Origin: an uncultured Mycoplasmatota bacterium
GTDB taxonomy: Bacteria; Bacillota_I; Bacilli_A; RF39; UBA660
Reading direction: 5' to 3'
DNA: 46,865 nt
Assembly: GCA_900553395.1 (NCBI GenBank)
Contig: USDJ01000010.1
Span: 1 to 46,865, forward strand
The position numbers were made by a program, and so were the translations under genes. The first letter of the stretch is position 1. The number at the start of each line of letters is the position of its first letter. The notes beneath the pieces are model-generated. The model did no database searches, had not been told where the DNA came from, and was given only the letters and a program-made list of their open reading frames with translations. Of the stretch, positions 17,813 through 25,105 are shown in pieces.

Positions 17813-17841
17813 AAAAAAGATTCTAGGAGAATCTTTTTTTC
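17813..17841 (+). terminator. recA terminator
   Basis: AAAAAAGATTCT (17813-17824), loop AGG, AGAATCTTTTTTT (17828-17840). Confidence 0.92.
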
Positions 17842-17870
17842 TTGATTTATTTTTAACTATCACTTATAAT
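17842..17870 (+). promoter_or_regulatory. rny promoter
   Basis: TTGATT at 17842-17847, 17-bp spacer, TATAAT at 17865-17870, about 30 bp before SD GGAGGAG. Confidence 0.7.
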
Positions 17871-17913
17871 AGTAATAGAGTTAGAATTACTCAAATAGAA
17901 ATGGAGGAGTGTT

Positions 17914-19467
17914 ATGCCAAGTATTGGTATCTCCATTTTGCTAATCCTAATAGGATTAATTGTCGGAATAATCGCAATGTTTATATTTAATATAATAAAG
18001 AAAAATTCTGCAGTTTTAAAAGCTGATAAAATATTAGAAAAAGCTCGTATAGATGCCGAAAAATTAAAGAAGGATTATCTTCAAGAAGCAAAAGAAGAAG
18101 CTAGTGAATTCAAATTAAAAAGTGAAGAAGAAATTAAAGAAAAAAAACTAGAGATAAAAGAATCAGAAAGTAGACTTATAACACGCGAGGAAAATATTGA
18201 TAGAAGAGATGTTAATCTTCAAAAGAGAGAGGATTTATTAGACGAAAAAGAAAAAAATTTATTAGATAAACAAAAAGATATTCAAGAACAAGAAGCAAAT
18301 GTGGAGAAAATTAAAGATGACCAATTAAAGCTTTTGGAAGAAATTAGTGGATATACTAAGGATAAAGCTAGAGAGTTGGTTATGAAAAACGTAGAGGACG
18401 CAATGACTTTAGAGATTGCTTCATATATAAAAGAAAAAGAAGCAGAGGCAAAATTAGAAGTAGATAAGAAATCTAAAGCTATGTTAGTAGAGTGTATGCA
18501 AAAATATGCTAGTGATGTCGTAGAAGAACAGACAGTTAATGTAGTAGACTTACCAAGTGATGATATGAAGGGACGTATAATTGGGCGTGAAGGAAGAAAT
18601 ATACGTACTATAGAGGCAGTTACAGGTGTAGATCTAATAATAGATGACACACCTGAGGCTATAGTTCTTTCATCATTTGATCCACTTAGAAGAGAAATTG
18701 CTAGAATAACAATCGAGACTTTAATAAAGGATGGTAGAATTCATCCTGCACGTATTGAAGAAATATATGACAAGACTTGCAAGGAAATGAAAGAAAAAAT
18801 CTTAGAATATGGACAGAATGCTTTATTTGAACTAGGAATAACTAAAGTAGAGCCAGAAATTATAGAACTTATTGGTAAACTTCAATTTAGAACTAGCTAT
18901 GGACAAAATGCACTTAAACATTCAATAGAAGTAGCGCAATTAGCAGGGATAATGGCTGGTGAATTGGGCGAAAATGAAGGATTGGCAAAAAGGGCTGGAT
19001 TACTTCATGATATAGGAAAAGCAATTGATCATGAGATTGAAGGAAGCCACGTAGAGATAGGGGCATCAATTGCTAAAAAGTATAAGGAAAACGAGGTCAT
19101 TATAAATACAATCGAGTCTCATCACGGAGACACTGAAGCTAAAAGTGTTATTGCAGAACTAGTTGCAATTGCAGATGCATTATCTGCTTCAAGACCAGGT
19201 GCTAGAAACGACTCATTAGAAAACTATGTTCAGAGATTACACGATTTAGAAAATATTGCTAATGAACAAAAGGGTGTTGATACAGCATTTGCTATGCAAG
19301 CTGGAAGAGAGCTTAGAGTTATTGTAAAACCAGAAGAAATAACAGATGTTGAAAGCCATAAGGTTGCTAGAGATATTAAAAATAGAATTGAAGAAGAATT
19401 ACAATATCCTGGAACAATAAAGGTAACTGTAATACGAGAAACAAGAGCAATAGAAGAGGCTAAATAG
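17914..19467 (+). CDS. rny: Ribonuclease Y
   Basis: Membrane-bound endoribonuclease that starts mRNA decay in Bacillota. 517 residues, the usual size: one N-terminal membrane helix (about 5-28), a long charged coiled coil (about 35-185), KH domain (MKGRIIGREGRNIRTIEAVT, from about 206), and HD domain with LLHDIGKAIDH near 365 supplying the metal ligands. SD GGAGGAG. It follows recA in separate transcription. Confidence 0.97.
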   Translation: MPSIGISILLILIGLIVGIIAMFIFNIIKKNSAVLKADKILEKARIDAEKLKKDYLQEAKEEASEFKLKSEEEIKEKKLEIKESESRLITREENIDRRDVNLQKREDLLDEKEKNLLDKQKDIQEQEANVEKIKDDQLKLLEEISGYTKDKARELVMKNVEDAMTLEIASYIKEKEAEAKLEVDKKSKAMLVECMQKYASDVVEEQTVNVVDLPSDDMKGRIIGREGRNIRTIEAVTGVDLIIDDTPEAIVLSSFDPLRREIARITIETLIKDGRIHPARIEEIYDKTCKEMKEKILEYGQNALFELGITKVEPEIIELIGKLQFRTSYGQNALKHSIEVAQLAGIMAGELGENEGLAKRAGLLHDIGKAIDHEIEGSHVEIGASIAKKYKENEVIINTIESHHGDTEAKSVIAELVAIADALSASRPGARNDSLENYVQRLHDLENIANEQKGVDTAFAMQAGRELRVIVKPEEITDVESHKVARDIKNRIEEELQYPGTIKVTVIRETRAIEEAK

Positions 19468-19506
19468 TCTCTTTTTAATTTAATCAAAAAAAATTCAAAA
19501 AAAGTA

Positions 19507-19535
19507 TTGACAAATATTTCCAAATATAGTAAACT
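19507..19535 (+). promoter_or_regulatory. Promoter ahead of the structured region
   Basis: TTGACA at 19507-19512, 17 bp, TAAACT at 19530-19535. An inverted repeat AAACTA-TATG-TAGTTT (19531-19546) overlaps the -10 and predicted start, and could be an operator. Confidence 0.5.
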
Positions 19536-19541
19536 ATATGT

Positions 19542-19850
19542 AGTTTAGAGATGGATAAAGCAAAATATAAAAATAATTATTTACAACAAAATAAATAATT
19601 ATAAAAAATATTTCAATTATCTAAAAAAATATTAAGTAAAAATGATATATAATTAGTTTATATATTTATGTTTGCTTAATATTTGACTGGAAATGTTGAG
19701 AAAACAATTTCTACCGACTCTAAACGTTACAATTGTAAGAAGAAAGAAAACTTCTATGGTAGAAGTATTGCAGTAAGTACTGATAATATTTATATGCAAT
19801 TTTCTAAACTCAAAAACGATGGTTTTATCAGGATTATCGTTTTTTTGTTT
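19542..19850 (+). ncRNA. Candidate structured RNA of unknown class
   Basis: About 310 bases between a promoter and a strong terminator, without a credible protein start. Several hairpins are visible: ATAATTATTT with AAATAATTAT (19573-19582/19593-19602); AAATATTAAG with CTTAATATTT (19627-19636/19675-19684) enclosing ATATATAA/TTATATAT; a stem-loop starting GGAAATGTT at 19689; and ACTTCTA-TGG-TAGAAGT around 19750-19770. The end is the terminator at 19813-19850. It could be a small RNA or a leader controlling the CotD-like gene 75 nt beyond the terminator. I could not match it to tmRNA, SRP RNA, T-box or any riboswitch consensus I know. The AT-rich hairpins may partly be chance. Confidence 0.45.
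19813..19850 (+). terminator. Terminator of the candidate ncRNA/leader
   Basis: AAAAACGAT pairs with ATCGTTTTT across a 15-nt loop and runs into seven T residues near 19841-19848. Confidence 0.75.
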
Positions 19851-19925
19851 ATTTTTAGAAAAATGGTCAATATACCATCCAAAAAATTATATTCATCATA
19901 TTATAAACTAGATGGGAGGTATATC

Positions 19926-20177
19926 ATGTTTTTCAACAAAAATTGTTGCTGTGGTAGACAAATGCAAGATAATATGCAACCAATAATGGAACCTACTATA
20001 ACTAAATGTGTAGAGAAGGAGTTTCATCACGAAGTTAAACATTGTTGCCCAATACATACTCACGTAATAAATAAACATATTTATACACATACTTATACTC
20101 CACAATATACTTGTGATGAAGAAAATGTAGTAATTAACAATGATTGTGGTGGTTGTTCAGGAAATATGTTCAATTAA
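19926..20177 (+). CDS. Cys/His-rich CotD-like protein
   Basis: 83 residues from ATG 19926 with SD GGGAGGT (19914-19920). Composition is striking: ten Cys (CCC near residue 7, CC near 40, GGC near the end) and eight His, with MQPIMEPT, KCVEKEFHHEVKHCCPIHTH and HIYTHTYTPQYTC. This matches the pattern of inner spore coat protein CotD (metal-binding-looking, His/Cys-rich, MxPIxxPT near the start). A -10 element CATATTATA at 19897-19905 fits the sigma-K consensus CATAnnnTA, though the -35 is weak. If correct, it would imply an endospore-type coat. A metal-binding protein with no spore role is the alternative. Confidence 0.65.
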   Translation: MFFNKNCCCGRQMQDNMQPIMEPTITKCVEKEFHHEVKHCCPIHTHVINKHIYTHTYTPQYTCDEENVVINNDCGGCSGNMFN

Positions 20178-20200
20178 AGTAGTATTTTACTACTTTTTTT
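20176..20200 (+). terminator. Terminator of the CotD-like gene
   Basis: AAAGTAGTA (20176-20184) pairs with TACTACTTT (20188-20196) with a T-run; the arm begins within the stop codon. Confidence 0.88.
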
Positions 20201-20223
20201 GATATAATTATTAAGGTGATATA

Positions 20224-20742
20224 ATGGATGCAGAGTATGAAAAAACAATAAATAATGAATTTGATTATTCTAATGTAGTCGCTAAACCTATGGATATAGC
20301 TAAAATAGTACAATATTGCGATAATATTTATAATCAGTTTGTTATGCTTTTAGACGAAGATGAAAAAAGAAATGAAAAGCTAAAATATGAATTTCAAAGT
20401 TACAATTATAAAAGATGCTATGGTGATGGATTTACTATATATATAAAAGATAAAAAATATAATAGTGTTTCTTGCAAAAACTATGAGTCATTTATGAAAT
20501 TCATTGAAGAAGGGAAAATGAAAAATTTAAGTTCTTTAGAAATAAGTTTGGATTTAGATTTTAAAAGAGGAATGAATGATTCTCTTAAATCATATGATAA
20601 TTCTTTTAATATAGTATTTAGACCTTATGAAATAAGTTTTATAAGGACATCAAATTATAATGATGAAAGTATGAATCAAATACAAAACACTATAAATCAG
20701 TTGTTTAGCGGATTTGAAGTGGAAGATAGTATTTTCTGTTAG
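20224..20742 (+). CDS. Hypothetical protein, paralogue of next gene
   Basis: 172 residues, soluble, no signal peptide. Layout: helical start (KIVQYCDNIYNQFVMLLDED), an NEKLKYEFQSYNYK segment, beta-rich middle (FTIYIKDKKYNSVSCKNYES), and a final IQNTINQLFSGF helix. The same order of elements (NEELRNKMLDYNYQTW, an NYDNFISIF segment, a C-terminal helix) occurs in the product at 20749, so the two look like tandem paralogues. SD GGTGAT precedes ATG 20224. I recognise no family. Confidence 0.65.
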   Translation: MDAEYEKTINNEFDYSNVVAKPMDIAKIVQYCDNIYNQFVMLLDEDEKRNEKLKYEFQSYNYKRCYGDGFTIYIKDKKYNSVSCKNYESFMKFIEEGKMKNLSSLEISLDLDFKRGMNDSLKSYDNSFNIVFRPYEISFIRTSNYNDESMNQIQNTINQLFSGFEVEDSIFC

Positions 20743-20748
20743 GTAACT

Positions 20749-21681
20749 ATGTATAATGATACAATAAAAGTTGCAAATAAAATTATATCTTATGATGATC
20801 TATTAGATATATTTTTAAAAATGCAAGAAAAATTACTATATTATAAAAAAATAAATCATAATGAAGAACTTAGAAACAAAATGTTAGATTATAATTACCA
20901 AACATGGTCATTTAAAGACACTAGTAGTTCATTAACCTTTAATGTTGAATTTTCCGATGATACTAATATAAAATTTGATAACTATGATAATTTTATTTCT
21001 ATATTTAACACTAGATTAGAAGAAATTAAAAATATATTTGTTTATTTTAATATTAGTTATAGCACTAAATATAATGAGAAGTCCGAATGGTATAATCAAC
21101 ACATATATGTATTTATATATGAAGATAAAATGGATATAGATGTGTCTTTAAGTAGCCAAGATGATAAGATTAGTGATGTTTATGAATATATTAAGAACAA
21201 AATTTTGAATGCTCCTCCTAAATACGATTCAGTGATAAAAGATAAAGGGAAAATTACAACTAATACAGGTTTATCAATTGGACTTATACCAGGTATAATT
21301 ATAACGTCATTGCTATTGTTAATTCCTGCTGTTAGACATTTATTTGCTATAAGCTATGTATTATATCCTATATGTGCTTTGATATTATCTTTTATAATAG
21401 GTGGAATAGTAAGTGGCCCAAAGTTGGATAGTTTATATAAACCAATAAAACCAGACCAAAAATATGCAGGATATGATTCAAATAAAGGTAAAAGCATATA
21501 TAAAGATGATATAAATAAATTTGTTGAAACTAGTGAAATACTAATAGGAAAAAATACAAATAATTTAAAGAATAGAAAAGAAATTATGGAATACTATGAA
21601 AAGTATAAAAAAAGTATTTTATATAAATTAATAATTCTTTTAATACTATCTATTGTTGTAATATTTTTTAGAAATGTATAG
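20749..21681 (+). CDS. Hypothetical protein with paralogous domain plus membrane anchor
   Basis: 310 residues. Residues 1-155 repeat the layout of the preceding protein. Then come two close hydrophobic segments (about 178-198 and 202-222; GLSIGLIPGIIITSLLLLIP and YVLYPICALILSFIIGG), a cytoplasmic stretch with PKLDSLYKPIKPDQKYAGYD, and a final membrane helix near the C-terminus (LYKLIILLILSIVVIFF). It starts 6 nt after the upstream stop, so they are cotranscribed. The soluble paralogue and the anchored one may interact; the function is unknown. Confidence 0.65.
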   Translation: MYNDTIKVANKIISYDDLLDIFLKMQEKLLYYKKINHNEELRNKMLDYNYQTWSFKDTSSSLTFNVEFSDDTNIKFDNYDNFISIFNTRLEEIKNIFVYFNISYSTKYNEKSEWYNQHIYVFIYEDKMDIDVSLSSQDDKISDVYEYIKNKILNAPPKYDSVIKDKGKITTNTGLSIGLIPGIIITSLLLLIPAVRHLFAISYVLYPICALILSFIIGGIVSGPKLDSLYKPIKPDQKYAGYDSNKGKSIYKDDINKFVETSEILIGKNTNNLKNRKEIMEYYEKYKKSILYKLIILLILSIVVIFFRNV

Positions 21682-21689
21682 CATTTAGT

Positions 21690-22046
21690 ATGAAGTATGA
21701 TTTTTCTTATATTTTTGATAGACTTTCAAAATCAAAATTTAGATCAAGCTTTAAATTAAGTCAAGACGACATTGCATATGTAAAAACTAAAGGTTTAGGT
21801 AAGATTAAACAACACGCATATGATTTTGTTAATAAAAGATTAAAAGATATAACTTTTATAAATGATGGACATCAAACTCCAATGAGAGGTCATCCTGTTT
21901 TTATAGCGCAGCATTCAACTGCAACTTGCTGTAGGGGATGTCTAGAAAAATGGCATAAAATAGATAAAAATAAGATTCTTTCTCAATCTGAAATAGATTA
22001 TATAGTAGAAGTTATAATGGAATGGATTAAAAGAAATTTAAAATAG
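21690..22046 (+). CDS. DUF4186 family protein
   Basis: 118 residues matching the DUF4186 family as I know it: FRSSFKLSQDDIAYVKTKGL, then NDGHQTPMRGHPVFIAQHST, ATCCRGCLEKWH and a C-terminal IDYIVEVIMEWI helix. The HPVFxAQHxTATCCRGCxxKWH block, with two adjacent Cys, a CxxC-like pair and several His, suggests metal binding. The biochemical role is not established. It follows the two hypothetical genes after 8 nt with no strong SD, so it is probably in the same transcript, and precedes a terminator. Confidence 0.85.
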   Translation: MKYDFSYIFDRLSKSKFRSSFKLSQDDIAYVKTKGLGKIKQHAYDFVNKRLKDITFINDGHQTPMRGHPVFIAQHSTATCCRGCLEKWHKIDKNKILSQSEIDYIVEVIMEWIKRNLK

Positions 22047-22060
22047 TTTGTTAAAATAAG

Positions 22061-22098
22061 TGCGATAGAATTTATTATAATTTTATCGTATTTTTTTT
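22061..22098 (+). terminator. Terminator upstream of the bacteriocin cassette
   Basis: TGCGATAGAATT (22061-22072) pairs, with G-T wobbles, with AATTTTATCGTA (22079-22090), followed by eight T residues. Confidence 0.8.
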
Positions 22099-22143
22099 AT
22101 GTTAAAGAGGATTTTGAAGATTTATGTTGAATTATATAGATAG

Positions 22144-22155
22144 GGAGGTGATGAC
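22144..22155 (+). promoter_or_regulatory. RBS fixing an apparent AUA start
   Basis: GGAGGTGATGAC is directly followed by ATA AAA AAA TAT. From the end of GGAGG to ATA is 7 nt, the optimal distance. The frame upstream of ATA holds no start before the TAG at 22141-22143, and the only nearby ATG (22151) is out of frame and followed by a stop after one codon. Confidence 0.75.
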
Positions 22156-24219
22156 ATAAAAAAATATCCATTTGTTTTACAAGACGAATCTAAAAATTGC
22201 GGGGTATCGTGTCTAAGCATGATAATTAAATACTATGGTGGAAATGTATTAAAACGTGATTTACTTGAGATGACAAATACAAATAAAGATGGGACTAGCG
22301 CTTACCATCTAAAAGAAACTTTAATACAACTTGGATTTGACGCAAAAGGAGTTAAAGTTGAACTAGAAAATATAACTAAAGAAAACTTAGTACTACCATG
22401 CATTGCTAGTGTAACATTAAATAAATCATATAATCATTTTATTGTAATATATGAAATAAATTTTAAACATAAATATTTAGTAATAGCAGATCCTATAGAT
22501 AAAATAAAAAAAATTAAATACGATGATTTCAATAATATATTTAATAAAATTTTAATAATTTGTTTTCCTGTAAAAACAATACCTTTTTCTAATGAGTTTG
22601 ATAAATCAAAACTTATATTAAGTCTTCTAAAACCACATAAAAATCTAATTTCCAATATAATTATTTTATCTATTTTTATAACTATTTTTTCTATTATAGC
22701 TTCCTTTTATACAGAGTGTATAATTGATAGTTTAAGTTTATATTCTAAAAATTATTTGTTTTTGATTTTTTTATTCTTCTTTTCTATATATTCTTTTAAG
22801 AATTTAACGAATTATTTTAGAAATAAAGTTATAGTGTTTGTTAATCAAAAATTAGATCTTATTTTAACACTTGATATTTTTAAAAAGATCATCATTCTTC
22901 CTTATAGCTATTATCAAAATAAGATGACAGGTGATATATTATCTAGAATTAATGATCTTGATATTTTAAAAGAGGCTATTTCTAAAGTACTTGTTTCTTT
23001 ATTTATAGACTTACCACTTACATTATTTTCAATGATATTTTTACTTATTATTAATAAAACTTTATTTATAATTGGTATTATAATTATGACTTTATATTTT
23101 GTAATTATAGTTTTATTTAAAAAAGGTTTAAATCTTAATTTGAGAAGTATTAAAAGACAAAAGGGTGAATATATGTCTTATATGGTTGAGGGCATTAATG
23201 GATTTGAAACTATTAAAGGCATTAATATAGAAAGTGATATTATAAATAGATTTGAAAATAAATATGTTACTTTTTTAAATTCATCTTTTAAATATTATAG
23301 TATATATTTTATTCAACAATTATTAAAAGATTTTGTTGATAATATCGGCTTTATTTTAATAATTCTAATAGGTGCAATACTTGTTATTGATAACAAGATG
23401 ACATTAGGATCATTATTTACTTTTTCATCATTATTAATGTATTTTTTGGAGCCAATAAAAAATATTATGAATTTAGATCTCGTATTAAAGGAGGCTAAGA
23501 ATTCTTTAGAAAGAATTGGTGATATACTTACTTATCCTGAGATTAAAGATGGTATTTTAAATGAAATAGATAATTTTAATATAGAATTTAAGAATTTATT
23601 TTTTTCTTTTAATGACAAGATGGTATTGAAAAATATAAATATTTGTATAAATTCTGGTAAAAAGGTCATGATAGTTGGAAAGAGTGGTAGTGGTAAAAGT
23701 ACTTTATTTAAGCTATTAAAAAGATATTATAAAATTGATTTTGGAAAAATATTTATAGATAATATTGATATAAATTATTATTCTAATAAGGTACTAAATG
23801 AAAATATAATTTATATAAGTCAAAGTGAAATTTTATTTAATGACACTCTTTATAATAATTTGATTTTTGATAATAGTAAGGTTTCTTATCTTTTAAAAGT
23901 GGTTGATTTGTGTTATATAAATAAATTTATAGATTCTAGATTAGGACTTAATATGCTTATTGAGGAAAATGGAGCCAATTTGTCAGGTGGGGAAAGGCAA
24001 AGAATAGTTTTAGCTAGGGCTCTTTTAAAGAATTTTAATGTATTAATAATAGATGAAGGACTAAGTCAATTAGATATTAATCTTGAGAGAAGAATTTTGA
24101 AAAATTTATTTAAAGAATTTAGCACTAAAACAATAATATTAATATCACATAGACTTAATAATCAAGATTTATTTGATGATGTAATAAACATTTCTGATGG
24201 AAAAGTAAGGTATAGCTGA
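22156..24219 (+). CDS. Bacteriocin-processing ABC exporter with C39 peptidase domain
   Basis: Membrane transporter that removes double-glycine leaders and exports peptides (PCAT type). 687 residues if started at ATA 22156. Peptidase domain: Q9, Cys15 in NCGVSCLSMI, His94 in SYNHFIV and Asp112 in VIADPID form the usual C39 set. Then six membrane segments (about 160-440) and an ATPase with Walker A GKSGSGKST, signature LSGGERQR, Walker B VLIIDEGLS and SHR. Starting at the first in-frame ATG (22219) would delete the catalytic Cys, so ATA is preferred. An ATG-to-ATA mutation or sequencing error is the alternative. Accessory and peptide genes follow directly. Confidence 0.92.
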   Translation: MKKYPFVLQDESKNCGVSCLSMIIKYYGGNVLKRDLLEMTNTNKDGTSAYHLKETLIQLGFDAKGVKVELENITKENLVLPCIASVTLNKSYNHFIVIYEINFKHKYLVIADPIDKIKKIKYDDFNNIFNKILIICFPVKTIPFSNEFDKSKLILSLLKPHKNLISNIIILSIFITIFSIIASFYTECIIDSLSLYSKNYLFLIFLFFFSIYSFKNLTNYFRNKVIVFVNQKLDLILTLDIFKKIIILPYSYYQNKMTGDILSRINDLDILKEAISKVLVSLFIDLPLTLFSMIFLLIINKTLFIIGIIIMTLYFVIIVLFKKGLNLNLRSIKRQKGEYMSYMVEGINGFETIKGINIESDIINRFENKYVTFLNSSFKYYSIYFIQQLLKDFVDNIGFILIILIGAILVIDNKMTLGSLFTFSSLLMYFLEPIKNIMNLDLVLKEAKNSLERIGDILTYPEIKDGILNEIDNFNIEFKNLFFSFNDKMVLKNINICINSGKKVMIVGKSGSGKSTLFKLLKRYYKIDFGKIFIDNIDINYYSNKVLNENIIYISQSEILFNDTLYNNLIFDNSKVSYLLKVVDLCYINKFIDSRLGLNMLIEENGANLSGGERQRIVLARALLKNFNVLIIDEGLSQLDINLERRILKNLFKEFSTKTIILISHRLNNQDLFDDVINISDGKVRYS

Positions 24220-24220
24220 T

Positions 24221-24643
24221 ATGGAAAAAAGTATAGATATTTATACTAATTCTTCTATAATATTAGAAAGACGTATGCCAAATAAAATAATATCTTGGAT
24301 TGTAATATTGATTTTGTTTTTAATATTTTTATTAGTTATATCATTTATACCAATTAACATATTTAGAACGTATAGTGGATATGTTACTTTAGAAAACAAT
24401 AACCAATACATAAATTTTGTTATGGGTTCTGATGATTTAATAGATAAAAAAGGTACTTTATATATTAAAAACAAAAGTATAAAATATGAATTTGATTCTA
24501 TTAAAGAAAATATGATTATAGTATTAATTGATAGTAAATATTTATTAGAACCTAATAAATTAATTAAAATAAATTTATTATGTGATAGGACTACTTTATT
24601 AAAGCTCATAAGAAATAAAATTTTGAAAGGGTTTGGTTCATGA
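24221..24643 (+). CDS. Small membrane-anchored bacteriocin secretion accessory protein
   Basis: 140 residues: N-terminal cytoplasmic 20 residues, one strong membrane helix (IISWIVILILFLIFLLVISF), then an extracytoplasmic beta-rich domain of about 95 residues (YSGYVTLENNNQYINFVMGS, YLLEPNKLIKINL). The topology matches the membrane-proximal part of HlyD-like secretion accessory proteins that partner C39 exporters, but with the long helical hairpin missing. Starts 1 nt after the exporter stop and overlaps the first peptide by ATGA. The accessory role is inferred from position and topology. Confidence 0.65.
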   Translation: MEKSIDIYTNSSIILERRMPNKIISWIVILILFLIFLLVISFIPINIFRTYSGYVTLENNNQYINFVMGSDDLIDKKGTLYIKNKSIKYEFDSIKENMIIVLIDSKYLLEPNKLIKINLLCDRTTLLKLIRNKILKGFGS

Positions 24644-24780
24644 TAACTTTAACAAATAACGAATTAAAAAGTATAAATGGTGGCGCTATGAAATTCGGGA
24701 TTGCAATTGGAATAGTAGCTGGTGTAACTTTTATAATAGGAGTAATAGACGGTATTTTTAGACCTCTTAAGTGTAATTAA
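24640..24780 (+). CDS. Double-glycine bacteriocin precursor, peptide 1
   Basis: 46 residues. Leader MITLTNNELKSINGG fits the LSxxELxxIxGG consensus; cleavage after GG by the C39 domain would release a 31-residue hydrophobic core rich in Gly (KFGIAIGIVAGV, IIGVIDGIF) ending RPLKCN. The Gly-rich helix and the IDG..RPLKCN end recall class IIb (lactobin A/cerein 7B-type) peptides. SD GAAAGGG at 24624-24630; ATGA overlap with the accessory gene gives tight coupling. Too short for standard ORF cut-offs. Confidence 0.88.
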   Translation: MITLTNNELKSINGGAMKFGIAIGIVAGVTFIIGVIDGIFRPLKCN

Positions 24781-24783
24781 ACT

Positions 24784-24954
24784 ATGATACTTTTAGATAA
24801 TAATGAATTAAAGAATGTAAATGGCGGTTCAAATATGTTTACTGCAGCATTTTTTAATGCAGCAGCAAGATCTTTATCAACAATTTTCGATATAGGTAAA
24901 AGTTTTGGATCTGCTATAAGAAGAGCAATAAGTGGAACATTTTGCCCTCTTTAA
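24784..24954 (+). CDS. Double-glycine bacteriocin precursor, peptide 2
   Basis: 56 residues. Leader MILLDNNELKNVNGG is nearly the same as in peptide 1; the 41-residue core is SNMFTAAFFNAAARSLSTIF continuing to DIGKSFGSAIRRAISGTFCPL. The core is amphipathic and cationic near the end with one Cys. It follows peptide 1 by 3 nt without a good SD, suggesting coupled translation; the two may act as a two-peptide bacteriocin. The target is unknown. Confidence 0.86.
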   Translation: MILLDNNELKNVNGGSNMFTAAFFNAAARSLSTIFDIGKSFGSAIRRAISGTFCPL

Positions 24955-25105
24955 AAATAAGAAGGTATTAGCTATTACATTACTAGCTACTTTAATTATT
25001 TTTTTGCCTATCATTAATTACATATTTAATTTTTTGCTTCAAATTGGAAGAATGGTAGGTACATATATAAGAATTATAAGCGATGGAACTATTTGTATTT
25101 TTTAG
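24932..25105 (+). CDS. Hydrophobic peptide resembling bacteriocin 2, candidate immunity peptide
   Basis: 57 residues in a frame overlapping the end of peptide 2, from GTG 24932, the only usable start after an in-frame TAA. N-terminal VEHFALFKNKKV, then a membrane segment (LAITLLATLIIFLPIINYIF), then IGRMVGTYIRIISDGTICIF. This last part aligns without gaps to IGKSFGSAIRRAISGTFCPL of peptide 2 with 8 identities in 20. There is no GG leader. It could be an immunity peptide that mimics the bacteriocin, a leaderless bacteriocin, or a relic with a lost leader. The SD is weak, so translation may depend on coupling. Confidence 0.55.
   Translation: MEHFALFKNKKVLAITLLATLIIFLPIINYIFNFLLQIGRMVGTYIRIISDGTICIF

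Noticed and set aside
19680..19800. Purine-type riboswitch, suggested by AATTTCTACCGA
   Set aside because: The neighbouring loops (ATATGG-like, CCGTAAA-like) and the closing P1 stem expected for that class are absent.
19683..19925. In-frame N-terminal extension of the CotD-like protein
   Set aside because: It starts at TTG without SD, crosses a strong terminator at 19813-19850, and the extension has no family resemblance; ATG 19926 has an ideal SD.
22219..22221. ATG 22219 as the exporter start
   Set aside because: It has no SD and would delete Gln9 and catalytic Cys15 of the peptidase domain.
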